Below are positions 35,880 to 42,261 of a stretch of 42,261 bases of DNA, in pieces (the stretch's first letter is position 1; each line of letters starts with the position of its first letter). The notes beneath the pieces were generated by a model. It ran no database searches. It saw only the letters and a list, made by a program, of their open reading frames with translations, and had not been told where the DNA came from. Location: NCBI GenBank assembly GCA_023230485.1, contig JALNXG010000031.1:1-42261 (forward strand). Reading direction: 5' to 3'. This DNA is from Melioribacteraceae bacterium (GTDB lineage: Bacteria; Bacteroidota; Ignavibacteria; Ignavibacteriales; Melioribacteraceae). The position numbers and the translations under genes are program-made.

Positions 35880-37157
35880 CTATTTATTAATAACAATCAA
35901 ACCTTTGTTTACGTTTATATCATTCAATTCATAGATGCTAACTTGATTGGTAGGAAGTATACATACTAAATCTAAACTTCCATCACTATTATAATCGCAC
36001 AGAACAGCTCTTGAACCGAATCCACTTGTAGAAAGTTTTTCATTAACCAATGCATGCCCTGTTTTTCCGTCAATGATAAATATACTTTGATCAATGTTAA
36101 TAGCAAATATTTCAGGGATTGAATCACTATTGATATCATATAACGAAATTAAGTCTTCGAATTTAGAACTTGTCGAGTAATACCACATTGTCGAAAGATC
36201 TTTACCATTAATACAATAAATGTTTTTATCAGTTGAAACAGATGGGAAATCAGGAATTCCATCCTCATTCATATCTGCCTGAGAAATAAATGTTAATCTA
36301 CCATCATAAGATTTTGTTAGATTCTTATTATTCCTAAAACGATCATGTTTAACTATTTCCTTTCCATTTTCTGCATTAATTTTAATAAGATCACCAGCGG
36401 AAGTATTGATAAAAATTGATCTTGGTTTTTCATCCACTAAAATATATTCTGAAATATAATCGGGAGCATTTCCAACAGTAATACCTAGAAATGAAATACC
36501 TTCGGTACCTGTACTATATTCCCAAATAATTCTATCAGTTTTAATTTCCTTGCAAATAAGTTCGTTTTTCTTGTTTAGATAAATTATATTATTCTGATCG
36601 ATGAATGGTTTTGTCCCGCTTCCCCTCTCTTCGTATTCTTTTTTAAAGGAATATAAAAGTTTAAAATGATTGGTTGCATAAATATCTATTGTTTTTCCGC
36701 AATCAAAAACTAGGATTTCTTGATTATTTAGTTGTTCATAATATACTCTACGTTTTTGATTTATATTTTCGTATCTATTATCAGAAAGTTTTATTGACTC
36801 TATTTTTAACTTATCTATATCTAAAATGTAAACATATTTCTCACCTATAAAATGAAAGTTTTTTCTTCCCAAAACTGTTGAGTGGCTTCCAGATGAACTG
36901 GAAAAATAAGGTAATATTTCTGTAAATTCCTTTTCTAGTACTAATTGGTACTTGCTATTATAAACGGAGATTTTACTCTTAGCAGGTTTATCATTTAAGC
37001 TATATATTACCAAATAATTTTCATTCGTTTGAGAGTTTTTTAATACTGCAAAACTCCAAATATTCATATCGCTGTTAATTGATATTGTTTTTATTGACTT
37101 TATCTGACCATAAGTTTGAAAAAAAAACGGTAGTACAATTAAAAAAAATAATCTCAT
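35880..37157 (-). CDS. Secreted FG-GAP/VCBS beta-propeller protein
   Basis: A 425-residue protein with a signal peptide (residues 1-17, ending QTYG) and no lipobox, so it is exported. The C-terminal half contains Ca2+-binding FG-GAP/VCBS loops of the form D-x-N-x-D-x-x-x-D: DMNEDGIPDF, DINSDSIPEI and DYNSDGSLDL, each followed by beta strands. YCINGKDL and FIIDGKTG are PQQ-propeller-like turns. The N-terminal half has further blade-like units. It probably folds as a seven- or eight-bladed propeller. AGAGGA is placed well before the ATG. Its position directly after the precursor gene suggests an extracellular partner, receptor or carrier of the peptide product. Confidence 0.8.
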   Translation of the reverse strand: MRLFFLIVLPFFFQTYGQIKSIKTISINSDMNIWSFAVLKNSQTNENYLVIYSLNDKPAKSKISVYNSKYQLVLEKEFTEILPYFSSSSGSHSTVLGRKNFHFIGEKYVYILDIDKLKIESIKLSDNRYENINQKRRVYYEQLNNQEILVFDCGKTIDIYATNHFKLLYSFKKEYEERGSGTKPFIDQNNIIYLNKKNELICKEIKTDRIIWEYSTGTEGISFLGITVGNAPDYISEYILVDEKPRSIFINTSAGDLIKINAENGKEIVKHDRFRNNKNLTKSYDGRLTFISQADMNEDGIPDFPSVSTDKNIYCINGKDLSTMWYYSTSSKFEDLISLYDINSDSIPEIFAINIDQSIFIIDGKTGHALVNEKLSTSGFGSRAVLCDYNSDGSLDLVCILPTNQVSIYELNDINVNKGLIVINK

Positions 37158-37228
37158 AAATCCTCTCTGCTATTTAATTGCTACACTCTTTCTTGATTTA
37201 AGTTTACCGATTTAATAATTAATGCTAA

Positions 37229-37402
37229 TTATCCATAATTAATTGTACAGTCATCAATTTGACTATTAGGATTACATGATACAAAATCAACAAAGCAATC
37301 TTGACAGGTTGGTGGTTCAGCCTTAATTGCGGAAATGTCTTCATCATTATTGACAAGTATGATGTCAAAAAGATTTTCGTTTTTTTTCTCATCACTTTCC
37401 AT
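37229..37402 (-). CDS. Candidate RiPP precursor peptide, four Cys
   Basis: A 57-residue peptide encoded 42 bases after the radical SAM maturase gene. I place the start at 37402 because GGAGGT (37409-37414) stands 6 bases before that ATG. Longer frames from upstream codons lack this. There is no signal peptide. The N-terminal part (1-29) is acidic and contains a hydrophobic patch (LFDIILV, 11-17) suited to binding a recognition element. The C-terminal part begins EPP and holds Cys33, Cys36, Cys43 and Cys52, spaced C-x2-C-x6-C-x8-C among Asp, Asn, Ser and Thr residues, and ends NYG. There is no Trp and one Tyr. This leader/core layout and position fit a thioether-forming radical SAM substrate. 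It is not similar to any precursor I know. Confidence 0.7.
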   Translation of the reverse strand: MESDEKKNENLFDIILVNNDEDISAIKAEPPTCQDCFVDFVSCNPNSQIDDCTINYG

Positions 37403-37408
37403 AAATTT

Positions 37409-37414
37409 ACCTCC
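37409..37414 (-). promoter_or_regulatory. Strong ribosome binding site of the precursor gene
   Basis: GGAGGT on the minus strand, 6 bases before ATG 37402. It is one of the best Shine-Dalgarno sites in the window, as would suit a peptide needed in excess over its enzymes, and it decides the start. Confidence 0.8.
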
Positions 37415-37444
37415 AATTGATATTATTTCAAAAGAGTGTAGCAA

Positions 37445-38824
37445 TTAGTTTATTTTTAATAAGCTCTTTAAATATGCCCTTTCCTCGTTTTCTAAATTAT
37501 CATAAATATATATAGAGGCGGCAATTTTCTTCTTGATTAATTCGCAATTTGTTAAACGAGGAATAAAAATATCTCCATTAGTTTCAAGATTTTCATGATA
37601 ACAGTTACCACCACAAAAATACCTTGCATAGCAATTAGCGCATATGGGGCTCATATAAATCTGGGGATAATTAAATGGGGCTCTTTTCTCTTCCTTAATA
37701 CTAATAACATCACCTAAAATAAATTCATCGTTACCAACAAATCTATGACATGGGAAAACTTTACCTGAAGCGGATATTGCTAGTAATCCCTTGCCAGCTC
37801 CGCATGAATAAAATGTTTTTTTTCTTGTAATAAGTGTAGTTAATAAATTAAATAGAATTTTATCATTAACATTCTTTTTACACTTTACCCTTTCAATAAG
37901 TTCATCGCAGATACTATCAAGATCATTAAATAAACTATGGTAATTGGATTCTTTAAGTGCAAAATCATCAGTTATAATTGAAGTAACAGGAGTAATATTT
38001 ATTCTTTTAAAACCAATTTTCTTTAATTTCTCTCTAACTTTCTCTCCCAGTGAATCAAATTTTGTCAGGGTTACCCTCGCAGCAGCATCTCCATTTCGAG
38101 ATTCTAAAAATTTTTTCAGACCAGGTAGTATATAATCATAAGAAGATTGTCCCTTCTTAAGTGGCCTATTTATATCTTGTATTTCTTTATCACCGTCAAA
38201 ACTCACCTGTACCGAAAATTTCTCTTTATTAAAGAATTCGATTACGTTTTTCGAAAATAATGTACCGTTTGTTGATATTGAGAAATGAATCTTTTTCTCT
38301 TTTTTTACTGAAAGGCACTTGGAATATTTAACAACCTCTTTAATCAGTGGAAAATTTAGTAATGGTTCCCCCCCGAAAAAATTAATACTTACATTACTTT
38401 TATCATCTGAATATTTAAATAGAAAATCGACTGCTTTAAATGCAGTTGATCGATACATTAGCCCTTTTTCCCCATATTCGCCATCTCGTCCATAGCAATA
38501 AATACATTTCATATTACATATCTGTGATACATTTAATGAAATTCTTGTAATGGGAAGTATTTTTTTATCAGTCGGGTAAGTTATTTCTGTGTGATTATGA
38601 GGGGCGCAAATTTTCGTTAATTCCAATTCTTCTAATGAAATTTTAATTTTTTTGTTGGTGGTTTCGAGGAAACCTTGCTCTTTTAAAATACTTAATTCGT
38701 TGAAAAGGGAATCACCAACTCTGTAAGCTTTCATATCTTCTACATTTAGAAGATAGTTCCGTGACTTATATCTAAAAGTGTGATATTCTCGAAGATTATG
38801 ATATAAGTATTGATCTCTTATCAT
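37445..38824 (-). CDS. Radical SAM/SPASM peptide maturase
   Basis: A 459-residue enzyme with the layout of peptide-modifying radical SAM proteins. Residues 12-70 (YHTFRYKSRNYLLNVED ...) look like the PqqD-like recognition element that binds a precursor leader. The SAM-binding [4Fe-4S] motif is Cys103-x3-Cys107-x2-Cys110, followed by FFGGEPLLNF (149-158). The SPASM domain shows Cys341, Cys359, then C-x2-C-x5-C-x3-C at 395-408 and Cys427, seven Cys that hold auxiliary clusters. Relatives form thioether bonds from Cys to alpha or side-chain carbons (ranthipeptides, QhpD) or make other C-C or C-N crosslinks. The four-Cys peptide encoded next is the obvious substrate. It is the first gene of the operon. 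GGGG lies before the ATG. Confidence 0.9.
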   Translation of the reverse strand: MIRDQYLYHNLREYHTFRYKSRNYLLNVEDMKAYRVGDSLFNELSILKEQGFLETTNKKIKISLEELELTKICAPHNHTEITYPTDKKILPITRISLNVSQICNMKCIYCYGRDGEYGEKGLMYRSTAFKAVDFLFKYSDDKSNVSINFFGGEPLLNFPLIKEVVKYSKCLSVKKEKKIHFSISTNGTLFSKNVIEFFNKEKFSVQVSFDGDKEIQDINRPLKKGQSSYDYILPGLKKFLESRNGDAAARVTLTKFDSLGEKVREKLKKIGFKRINITPVTSIITDDFALKESNYHSLFNDLDSICDELIERVKCKKNVNDKILFNLLTTLITRKKTFYSCGAGKGLLAISASGKVFPCHRFVGNDEFILGDVISIKEEKRAPFNYPQIYMSPICANCYARYFCGGNCYHENLETNGDIFIPRLTNCELIKKKIAASIYIYDNLENEERAYLKSLLKIN

Positions 38825-38895
38825 TTGTGACCCCAGATTACTTTAAATAAATCTAGTTAGTAATAAATGAATAAATCATTTATAATGAATTAACA

Positions 38896-38903
38896 CAAAT
38901 ATA
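38896..38903 (-). promoter_or_regulatory. Possible Bacteroidota-type -7 promoter element for the peptide operon
   Basis: TATATTTG on the minus strand matches the TAnnTTTG -7 box used by Bacteroidota and lies 71 bases before the maturase ATG. No convincing -33 TTTG was found at the usual distance, and AT-rich sequence makes chance matches likely. Confidence 0.3.
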
Positions 38904-39000
38904 TATTAAAGCGCAACACTTTTAATTAGCAATTTTTAAAAATATTTGTGATATTATTGCAAATATCTCCAAAATTAGAAATAGTGTTTTAAGAATTACT

Positions 39001-39038
39001 TGTAGTTTCAAATTCAAATTCATTATCGAAAATGTTTT
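39001..39038 (+). repeat. Direct repeat, copy 2, upstream of the peptide operon
   Basis: It matches 29833-29870 at 33 of 38 positions, in the same orientation. Here it is not part of a gene. On the minus strand the same reading frame as in the lipoprotein is kept (NIFDNEFEFE) before a stop at 38985-38987. Confidence 0.6.
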
Positions 39039-39091
39039 CCACAGATGGGAGAATAGAAGCGTTCAAAAAGGGGAGGAGAGATTAATAATGA

Positions 39092-39131
39092 GATACACTT
39101 AGATTATTTTCTTGGATAAACTAAGTGTATC
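39092..39131 (-). terminator. Terminator after the S37-type peptidase gene
   Basis: GATACACTTAG (39092-39102) pairs perfectly with CTAAGTGTATC (39121-39131) around an 18-base loop. It lies 65 bases after the peptidase stop on the minus strand and isolates that gene from the peptide operon. Confidence 0.65.
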
Positions 39132-39196
39132 CTTTTATGCTGCAGGATTATATTCAATAAAACCCATAATAATTCCGGAAGACAATGCCTGCAGAA

Positions 39197-40489
39197 TTAA
39201 AGTCTATTCACTTTCATGTCTAAGAATTCTTCGAGCTTATCATAAATGATTTTCTTTTCTTCATCGGAGAAATTTTTAATACGAGTGCCGTGAGAGCCAC
39301 CTTTCTTAACCATCTTAACTGAATTAGTAAGCCCGAGCAATTCTACCGATGTGGAAGTCCATGTATCATATCCGCCATAAATAAAAATAAAATTATTTGC
39401 TTTCTGCTGAACCCAATTATAAACGCCTTGATTCACTTTGCAATTATAATTTACAGGTGCATCCTTCGGAACAAACAAAATATTAGAAGCACTCTTAGTA
39501 AGTTTTTTCATATACCGTTTGAAGTCCGTTATATCATAACTATAATATCCTTCTTCATTATATGCTTGAACAAAAAAGGAATGAAGTCCTTGGACATCAT
39601 CCTTCGTGTACATACCAAGTCCAACAATTTTTTTCAAATGCTTATATAATTCAGGAGATGAAGCAGTAGGAGCAGGAATATCTTCCTGTTTATGTCCCCA
39701 TTGCCAAAACGAGAATGGATATTCGAGTACCTGAAATTCAAATGCAGTCTCTGCATCCACGTACATATCTAATTTATCGGTAGTGATATCGTTATTCACA
39801 AATGCCATCATTTCATCATAACGTTTGAAAACTTCTAATTGAAATTCTTTTATTTTTTCGCGTGTCTCATCCGAGCCGACAGTATTTAACCAATGATAGA
39901 TGCGTGGATCCTCTTGTGCTAGATTCAATGGAGCAACATAAGGAACGGAAGCATCTACATCATTTGGATAAAAATAGCTATGATAGATGGTGGTCTGACC
40001 GCCTTTACTGATTCCGGTATTGACCCATTTACCTGAATAAAGTTTTTTGAATGCTTCTACGACTGCGTGATGATCAGCAGCAGCTTGCGCAACGTTAAGA
40101 TATTTCCAATCGAATATGGAGCTATCAGGCATTGAATTTTTGAAGTAACGATGTTCTACAACAATCTGATTAGAATTGAGCATTCTAGAAAGTTCATAAG
40201 GAGCACCCGACCAAATTCCATAACCTTCGGTAACTAATAAAACAGGATTTTTGAAATCTACTTGGGAAATAATTATTCTCTGTTTGAAAGTTGGTCCGGT
40301 AGGATTATTGTGATCAAGCAACTGTTTGAAATAAACTTCGTAAGACTCGGTATACATTGTATCATGCTTCATTTCTTTGAAGGCTATTACTTCGGGCATT
40401 TTTTTAAGTGCTTCGGCGAGCTGACCCTGAGCTTGAAGTGAAACGAATGAAAAAAGAATGACAAAGAGGTAGATAATACGTTTTTGCAT
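39197..40489 (-). CDS. Secreted serine peptidase, PS-10 (S37) type
   Basis: Peptidases of this type remove tripeptides or dipeptides from peptide N-termini. The 430-residue protein has a signal peptide (residues 1-20, ending LQAQ) and an alpha/beta hydrolase fold: VVEHRYFKNS (about 110-119), nucleophile elbow TGISKGGQ with Ser161, then an Asp in YGGYDTW and a His in GGSHGTR, which complete the catalytic triad. SYFYPNDVDASVPYVAPLN after the nucleophile is typical of the S28/S37 group. The PS-10 family is the best fit. It sits between two terminators, and its partner upstream is a proline-degradation enzyme, so a joint role in peptide and amino acid use is plausible. Confidence 0.85.
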   Translation of the reverse strand: MQKRIIYLFVILFSFVSLQAQGQLAEALKKMPEVIAFKEMKHDTMYTESYEVYFKQLLDHNNPTGPTFKQRIIISQVDFKNPVLLVTEGYGIWSGAPYELSRMLNSNQIVVEHRYFKNSMPDSSIFDWKYLNVAQAAADHHAVVEAFKKLYSGKWVNTGISKGGQTTIYHSYFYPNDVDASVPYVAPLNLAQEDPRIYHWLNTVGSDETREKIKEFQLEVFKRYDEMMAFVNNDITTDKLDMYVDAETAFEFQVLEYPFSFWQWGHKQEDIPAPTASSPELYKHLKKIVGLGMYTKDDVQGLHSFFVQAYNEEGYYSYDITDFKRYMKKLTKSASNILFVPKDAPVNYNCKVNQGVYNWVQQKANNFIFIYGGYDTWTSTSVELLGLTNSVKMVKKGGSHGTRIKNFSDEEKKIIYDKLEEFLDMKVNRL

Positions 40490-40511
40490 GGAATGAACTC
40501 CTAAAAAATAA

Positions 40512-40533
40512 CCCCCGGCATTGGAGCCGAGGG
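40512..40533 (-). terminator. Terminator of the P5C dehydrogenase gene
   Basis: Bases 40512-40519 pair with 40526-40533 around a 6-base loop. One pair is C-A on the plus strand but G-U in minus-strand RNA, and the minus strand continues into TTATTTTTTAGG. Both facts show that it works on the minus strand. It lies between this gene and the peptidase gene. Confidence 0.8.
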
Positions 40534-40562
40534 AAATGAGATTAATTTACTATTAATATTTT

Positions 40563-42200
40563 TTATTTCTCTTGAAGGAATGGATATCTATAATCGCGAA
40601 GAGGAATAAAGTTTTCTTTAATTGTACGAGCAGAGACCCATCTGATAAGGTTCAAATGGCTGCCTGCCTTATCATTAGTACCGCTGCCGCGAGCACCGCC
40701 GAATGGCTGTTGACCAACGACTGCACCGGTTGGCTTATCATTGATATAGAAATTACCCGCTGAATGCAATAATGCTTTACTTGCTATATCAACGGCATAT
40801 TTATCATTAGCGAAAATAGCTCCAGTAAGTGCATAAGGAGAAGTTTGGTCGCAAATAGTCAAAGTCTCTTCAAACTTATTGTCATCATAAACGTAGATAG
40901 TCATTACCGGTCCGAAAATTTCCTCTTCCATCGATTTGAATTTTGGATCAGTTGTAACTATAACTGTCGGCTCAACAAAATATCCAACTGAATCATCATA
41001 ATTACCACCGCAAATAATTTCAGCATCGTTGGCATTCTTAGCGTAGTCGATATATTCTTTAATAGTATTGAAAGCAGCTTTATCGATAACAGCATTGAAG
41101 AAATTAGTGAAATCGGTTGGGTCGCCCATTTTGATAGTTTTAATCTCTTCTACTATATATTCTTTTAATTGACCCCAGATAGATTTAGGGATATATGCGC
41201 GAGATGAGGCAGAGCATTTCTGTCCCTGATACTCAAACGAGCCGCGGATAAGAGAAACACCAAGTGATACTACATCAGCACTTGAATGAGCAAATATAAA
41301 ATCTTTACCGCCTGTTTCGCCTACAAGACGAGGATATGATTTATATTTAGGTAGATTTGTTGATGCTACTTTCCACATATTTTGGAATACAGGAGTACTA
41401 CCTGTAAAATGGATACCGCCGAAATGTTCAGAATCCAAAACCGGATTGCCAACTTTAGAGCCGGAGCCGGGAATAAAATTAATAACGCCGGCAGGAAGTC
41501 CTGCTGCTTCTAATAATTTCATTATGTAATAAGCAGAATAAACTGAACTGGATGCCGGTTTCAGAAGAGCAACGTTTCCCATGATTGCAGGTGCAGTTGG
41601 GAGGTTACCTGTAATAGATGTAAAATTAAATGGAGCAACTGCGAAGATGAATCCCTCTAATAAGCGGTATTCTAAGCGATTCCACATTCCGACAGGTGAA
41701 TACATCGGCTGTTCGCTATAAATTTGATTTGCGTAATGAACATTAAAGCGGAAGAAATCCACAAGTTCGCATGCACTATCGATTTCTGCTTGAAATGGAT
41801 TTTTACTTTGTCCGAGCATTGTAGCGGCATTGATGATGTAACGCCATTCTGTATTAGCTAATAAGTCGGCTGCTTTTAAAAATATTGCTGCACGATCGCT
41901 AAAATCCATTCTCGACCAAGCTTTGTGTGCTTCCATATTTGAATCAATTGCGGCTGTTACTTCTTTTTCACTTACTTTGTGATAAGTACCGAGTTGATGT
42001 TTGTGGTTATGTGGCATTACACATTTGTCAGTGTCGCCGGTTCTTATTTCTTTTCCACCGATAATTATAGGTATATCAATCTGTTGGCTTGAAAGTTCAT
42101 CTAACTTAGCTTTCAAAGCCTTCTTTTCAGGTGAACCAGGAGCATAATTCCTGATTGGTTCATTCTGTGGTACGGGTGTCTTGAAGTTTGCGTTTGCCAT
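40563..42200 (-). CDS. L-glutamate gamma-semialdehyde (delta-1-pyrroline-5-carboxylate) dehydrogenase
   Basis: It oxidises glutamate semialdehyde, formed from proline or ornithine, to glutamate with NAD+. The 545-residue length matches the stand-alone type. Aldehyde dehydrogenase landmarks are FAVAPFNFTSITGNLP (Asn192 region), FTGSTPVF, VGETGGKDFIFAH (Glu295) and FEYQGQKCSASSRAYIP with catalytic Cys329. EEEIFGPVMTIYVYDD, FYINDKPTGAVVGQQPFGGARGSGTNDKAG and the final segment RWVSARTIKENFIP are typical of this subfamily rather than of general aldehyde dehydrogenases. An A/G-rich stretch (AGAGAAAGGATGT) precedes the ATG. The first enzyme of proline breakdown, proline dehydrogenase, is not in the window. 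Confidence 0.95.
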   Translation of the reverse strand: MANANFKTPVPQNEPIRNYAPGSPEKKALKAKLDELSSQQIDIPIIIGGKEIRTGDTDKCVMPHNHKHQLGTYHKVSEKEVTAAIDSNMEAHKAWSRMDFSDRAAIFLKAADLLANTEWRYIINAATMLGQSKNPFQAEIDSACELVDFFRFNVHYANQIYSEQPMYSPVGMWNRLEYRLLEGFIFAVAPFNFTSITGNLPTAPAIMGNVALLKPASSSVYSAYYIMKLLEAAGLPAGVINFIPGSGSKVGNPVLDSEHFGGIHFTGSTPVFQNMWKVASTNLPKYKSYPRLVGETGGKDFIFAHSSADVVSLGVSLIRGSFEYQGQKCSASSRAYIPKSIWGQLKEYIVEEIKTIKMGDPTDFTNFFNAVIDKAAFNTIKEYIDYAKNANDAEIICGGNYDDSVGYFVEPTVIVTTDPKFKSMEEEIFGPVMTIYVYDDNKFEETLTICDQTSPYALTGAIFANDKYAVDIASKALLHSAGNFYINDKPTGAVVGQQPFGGARGSGTNDKAGSHLNLIRWVSARTIKENFIPLRDYRYPFLQEK

Positions 42201-42261
42201 ACATCCTTTCTCTCTTTTTTTATTAAATAATACAACAAAATCCGTTATTATAATTTATACA

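Larger units (their letters stand above)
38825..39196. other. Intergenic region upstream of the peptide operon
   Basis: This 372-base stretch holds no intact gene. From left to right it contains a putative promoter element for the operon, one copy of a flanking direct repeat (39001-39038), and the terminator hairpin of the upstream peptidase gene (39092-39131). On the minus strand, the repeat reads as a short fragment of the lipoprotein at 29629-30177 (NIFDNEFEFE) and stops soon after. Confidence 0.6.

Noticed and set aside
37225..37416. Overlapping minus-strand frame from TTG across the precursor gene, with a hydrophobic LLILYHVILIVKL stretch
   Set aside because: It starts at TTG inside the ribosome-site region, has no site of its own, and lies out of frame with the Cys-containing peptide that has GGAGGT at the right distance.
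38985..39081. Minus-strand frame ending ENIFDNEFEFETTSNS as a small gene or second precursor
   Set aside because: No start codon with a ribosome site was found, and the match to the lipoprotein gene explains it better as a repeat or remnant.
39197..40489. S37-type peptidase as the leader peptidase of the peptide operon
   Set aside because: It has a signal peptide and its own terminator before the operon, and the family trims short N-terminal peptides. Proximity alone is weak evidence.
1..42261. CRISPR array, insertion sequence, tRNA or rRNA
   Set aside because: Reading through all gaps showed no regularly spaced repeats, transposase gene or RNA gene that I could support.

Overview
The window is a low-GC bacterial chromosome segment, most likely from the Bacteroidota/Ignavibacteriota (FCB) group. 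Three large secreted proteins end in the type IX secretion (T9SS) sorting domain with the NYPNPFNP motif typical of that group. Several lipoproteins, a Na+-translocating NQR complex and many genes with weak Shine-Dalgarno sites fit the same assignment. The species cannot be fixed from the sequence alone. No tRNA, rRNA, CRISPR array or insertion sequence was recognised.

Layout. 1-3821: a decayed and an intact copy of a beta-propeller-type lipoprotein gene lie tail to tail, followed by a T9SS cargo protein. 4320-8909: an isolated phage packaging pair (large terminase, Mu gp29-like portal), a staphylococcal-nuclease-type lipoprotein, and a convergent dual-nuclease DUF2779 protein. 9004-18237: an HU protein, a TonB-receptor-like outer-membrane protein, a GH13 alpha-amylase-family enzyme with a T9SS tail, and a 1214-residue sortilin-like T9SS protein closed by a strong terminator. 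18664-25799: nqrABCDEF, then apbE (flavinylates NqrB and NqrC) and a small NqrM-like Cys-rich membrane protein, so structural and maturation genes sit together. 25863-29375: an acyl-CoA ligase and a GH20 hexosaminidase lipoprotein.

30367-38824 (minus strand) is the most unusual part. It is an eight-gene, tightly packed operon that I read as an undescribed-looking RiPP-type peptide system. In transcription order it encodes a radical SAM/SPASM peptide maturase, a 57-residue four-Cys candidate precursor peptide, a secreted FG-GAP/VCBS propeller protein, a 298-residue class I isoprenoid-synthase-like protein (ComQ-sized, two Asp-rich motifs), an ABC ATPase, its 12-TM-type permease, a CPBP intramembrane protease, and a fused ABC exporter without a C39 peptidase domain. 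A 17-bp-stem terminator closes it. Imperfect 38-bp direct repeats lie on both sides; one is inside a neighbouring lipoprotein gene and the other is upstream of the operon.

39197-42200: a serine peptidase of the S37 (PS-10) type and delta-1-pyrroline-5-carboxylate dehydrogenase, both on the minus strand and each with its own terminator, suggest peptide and proline breakdown.

Functions are assigned from motifs read by eye. No database search was run.
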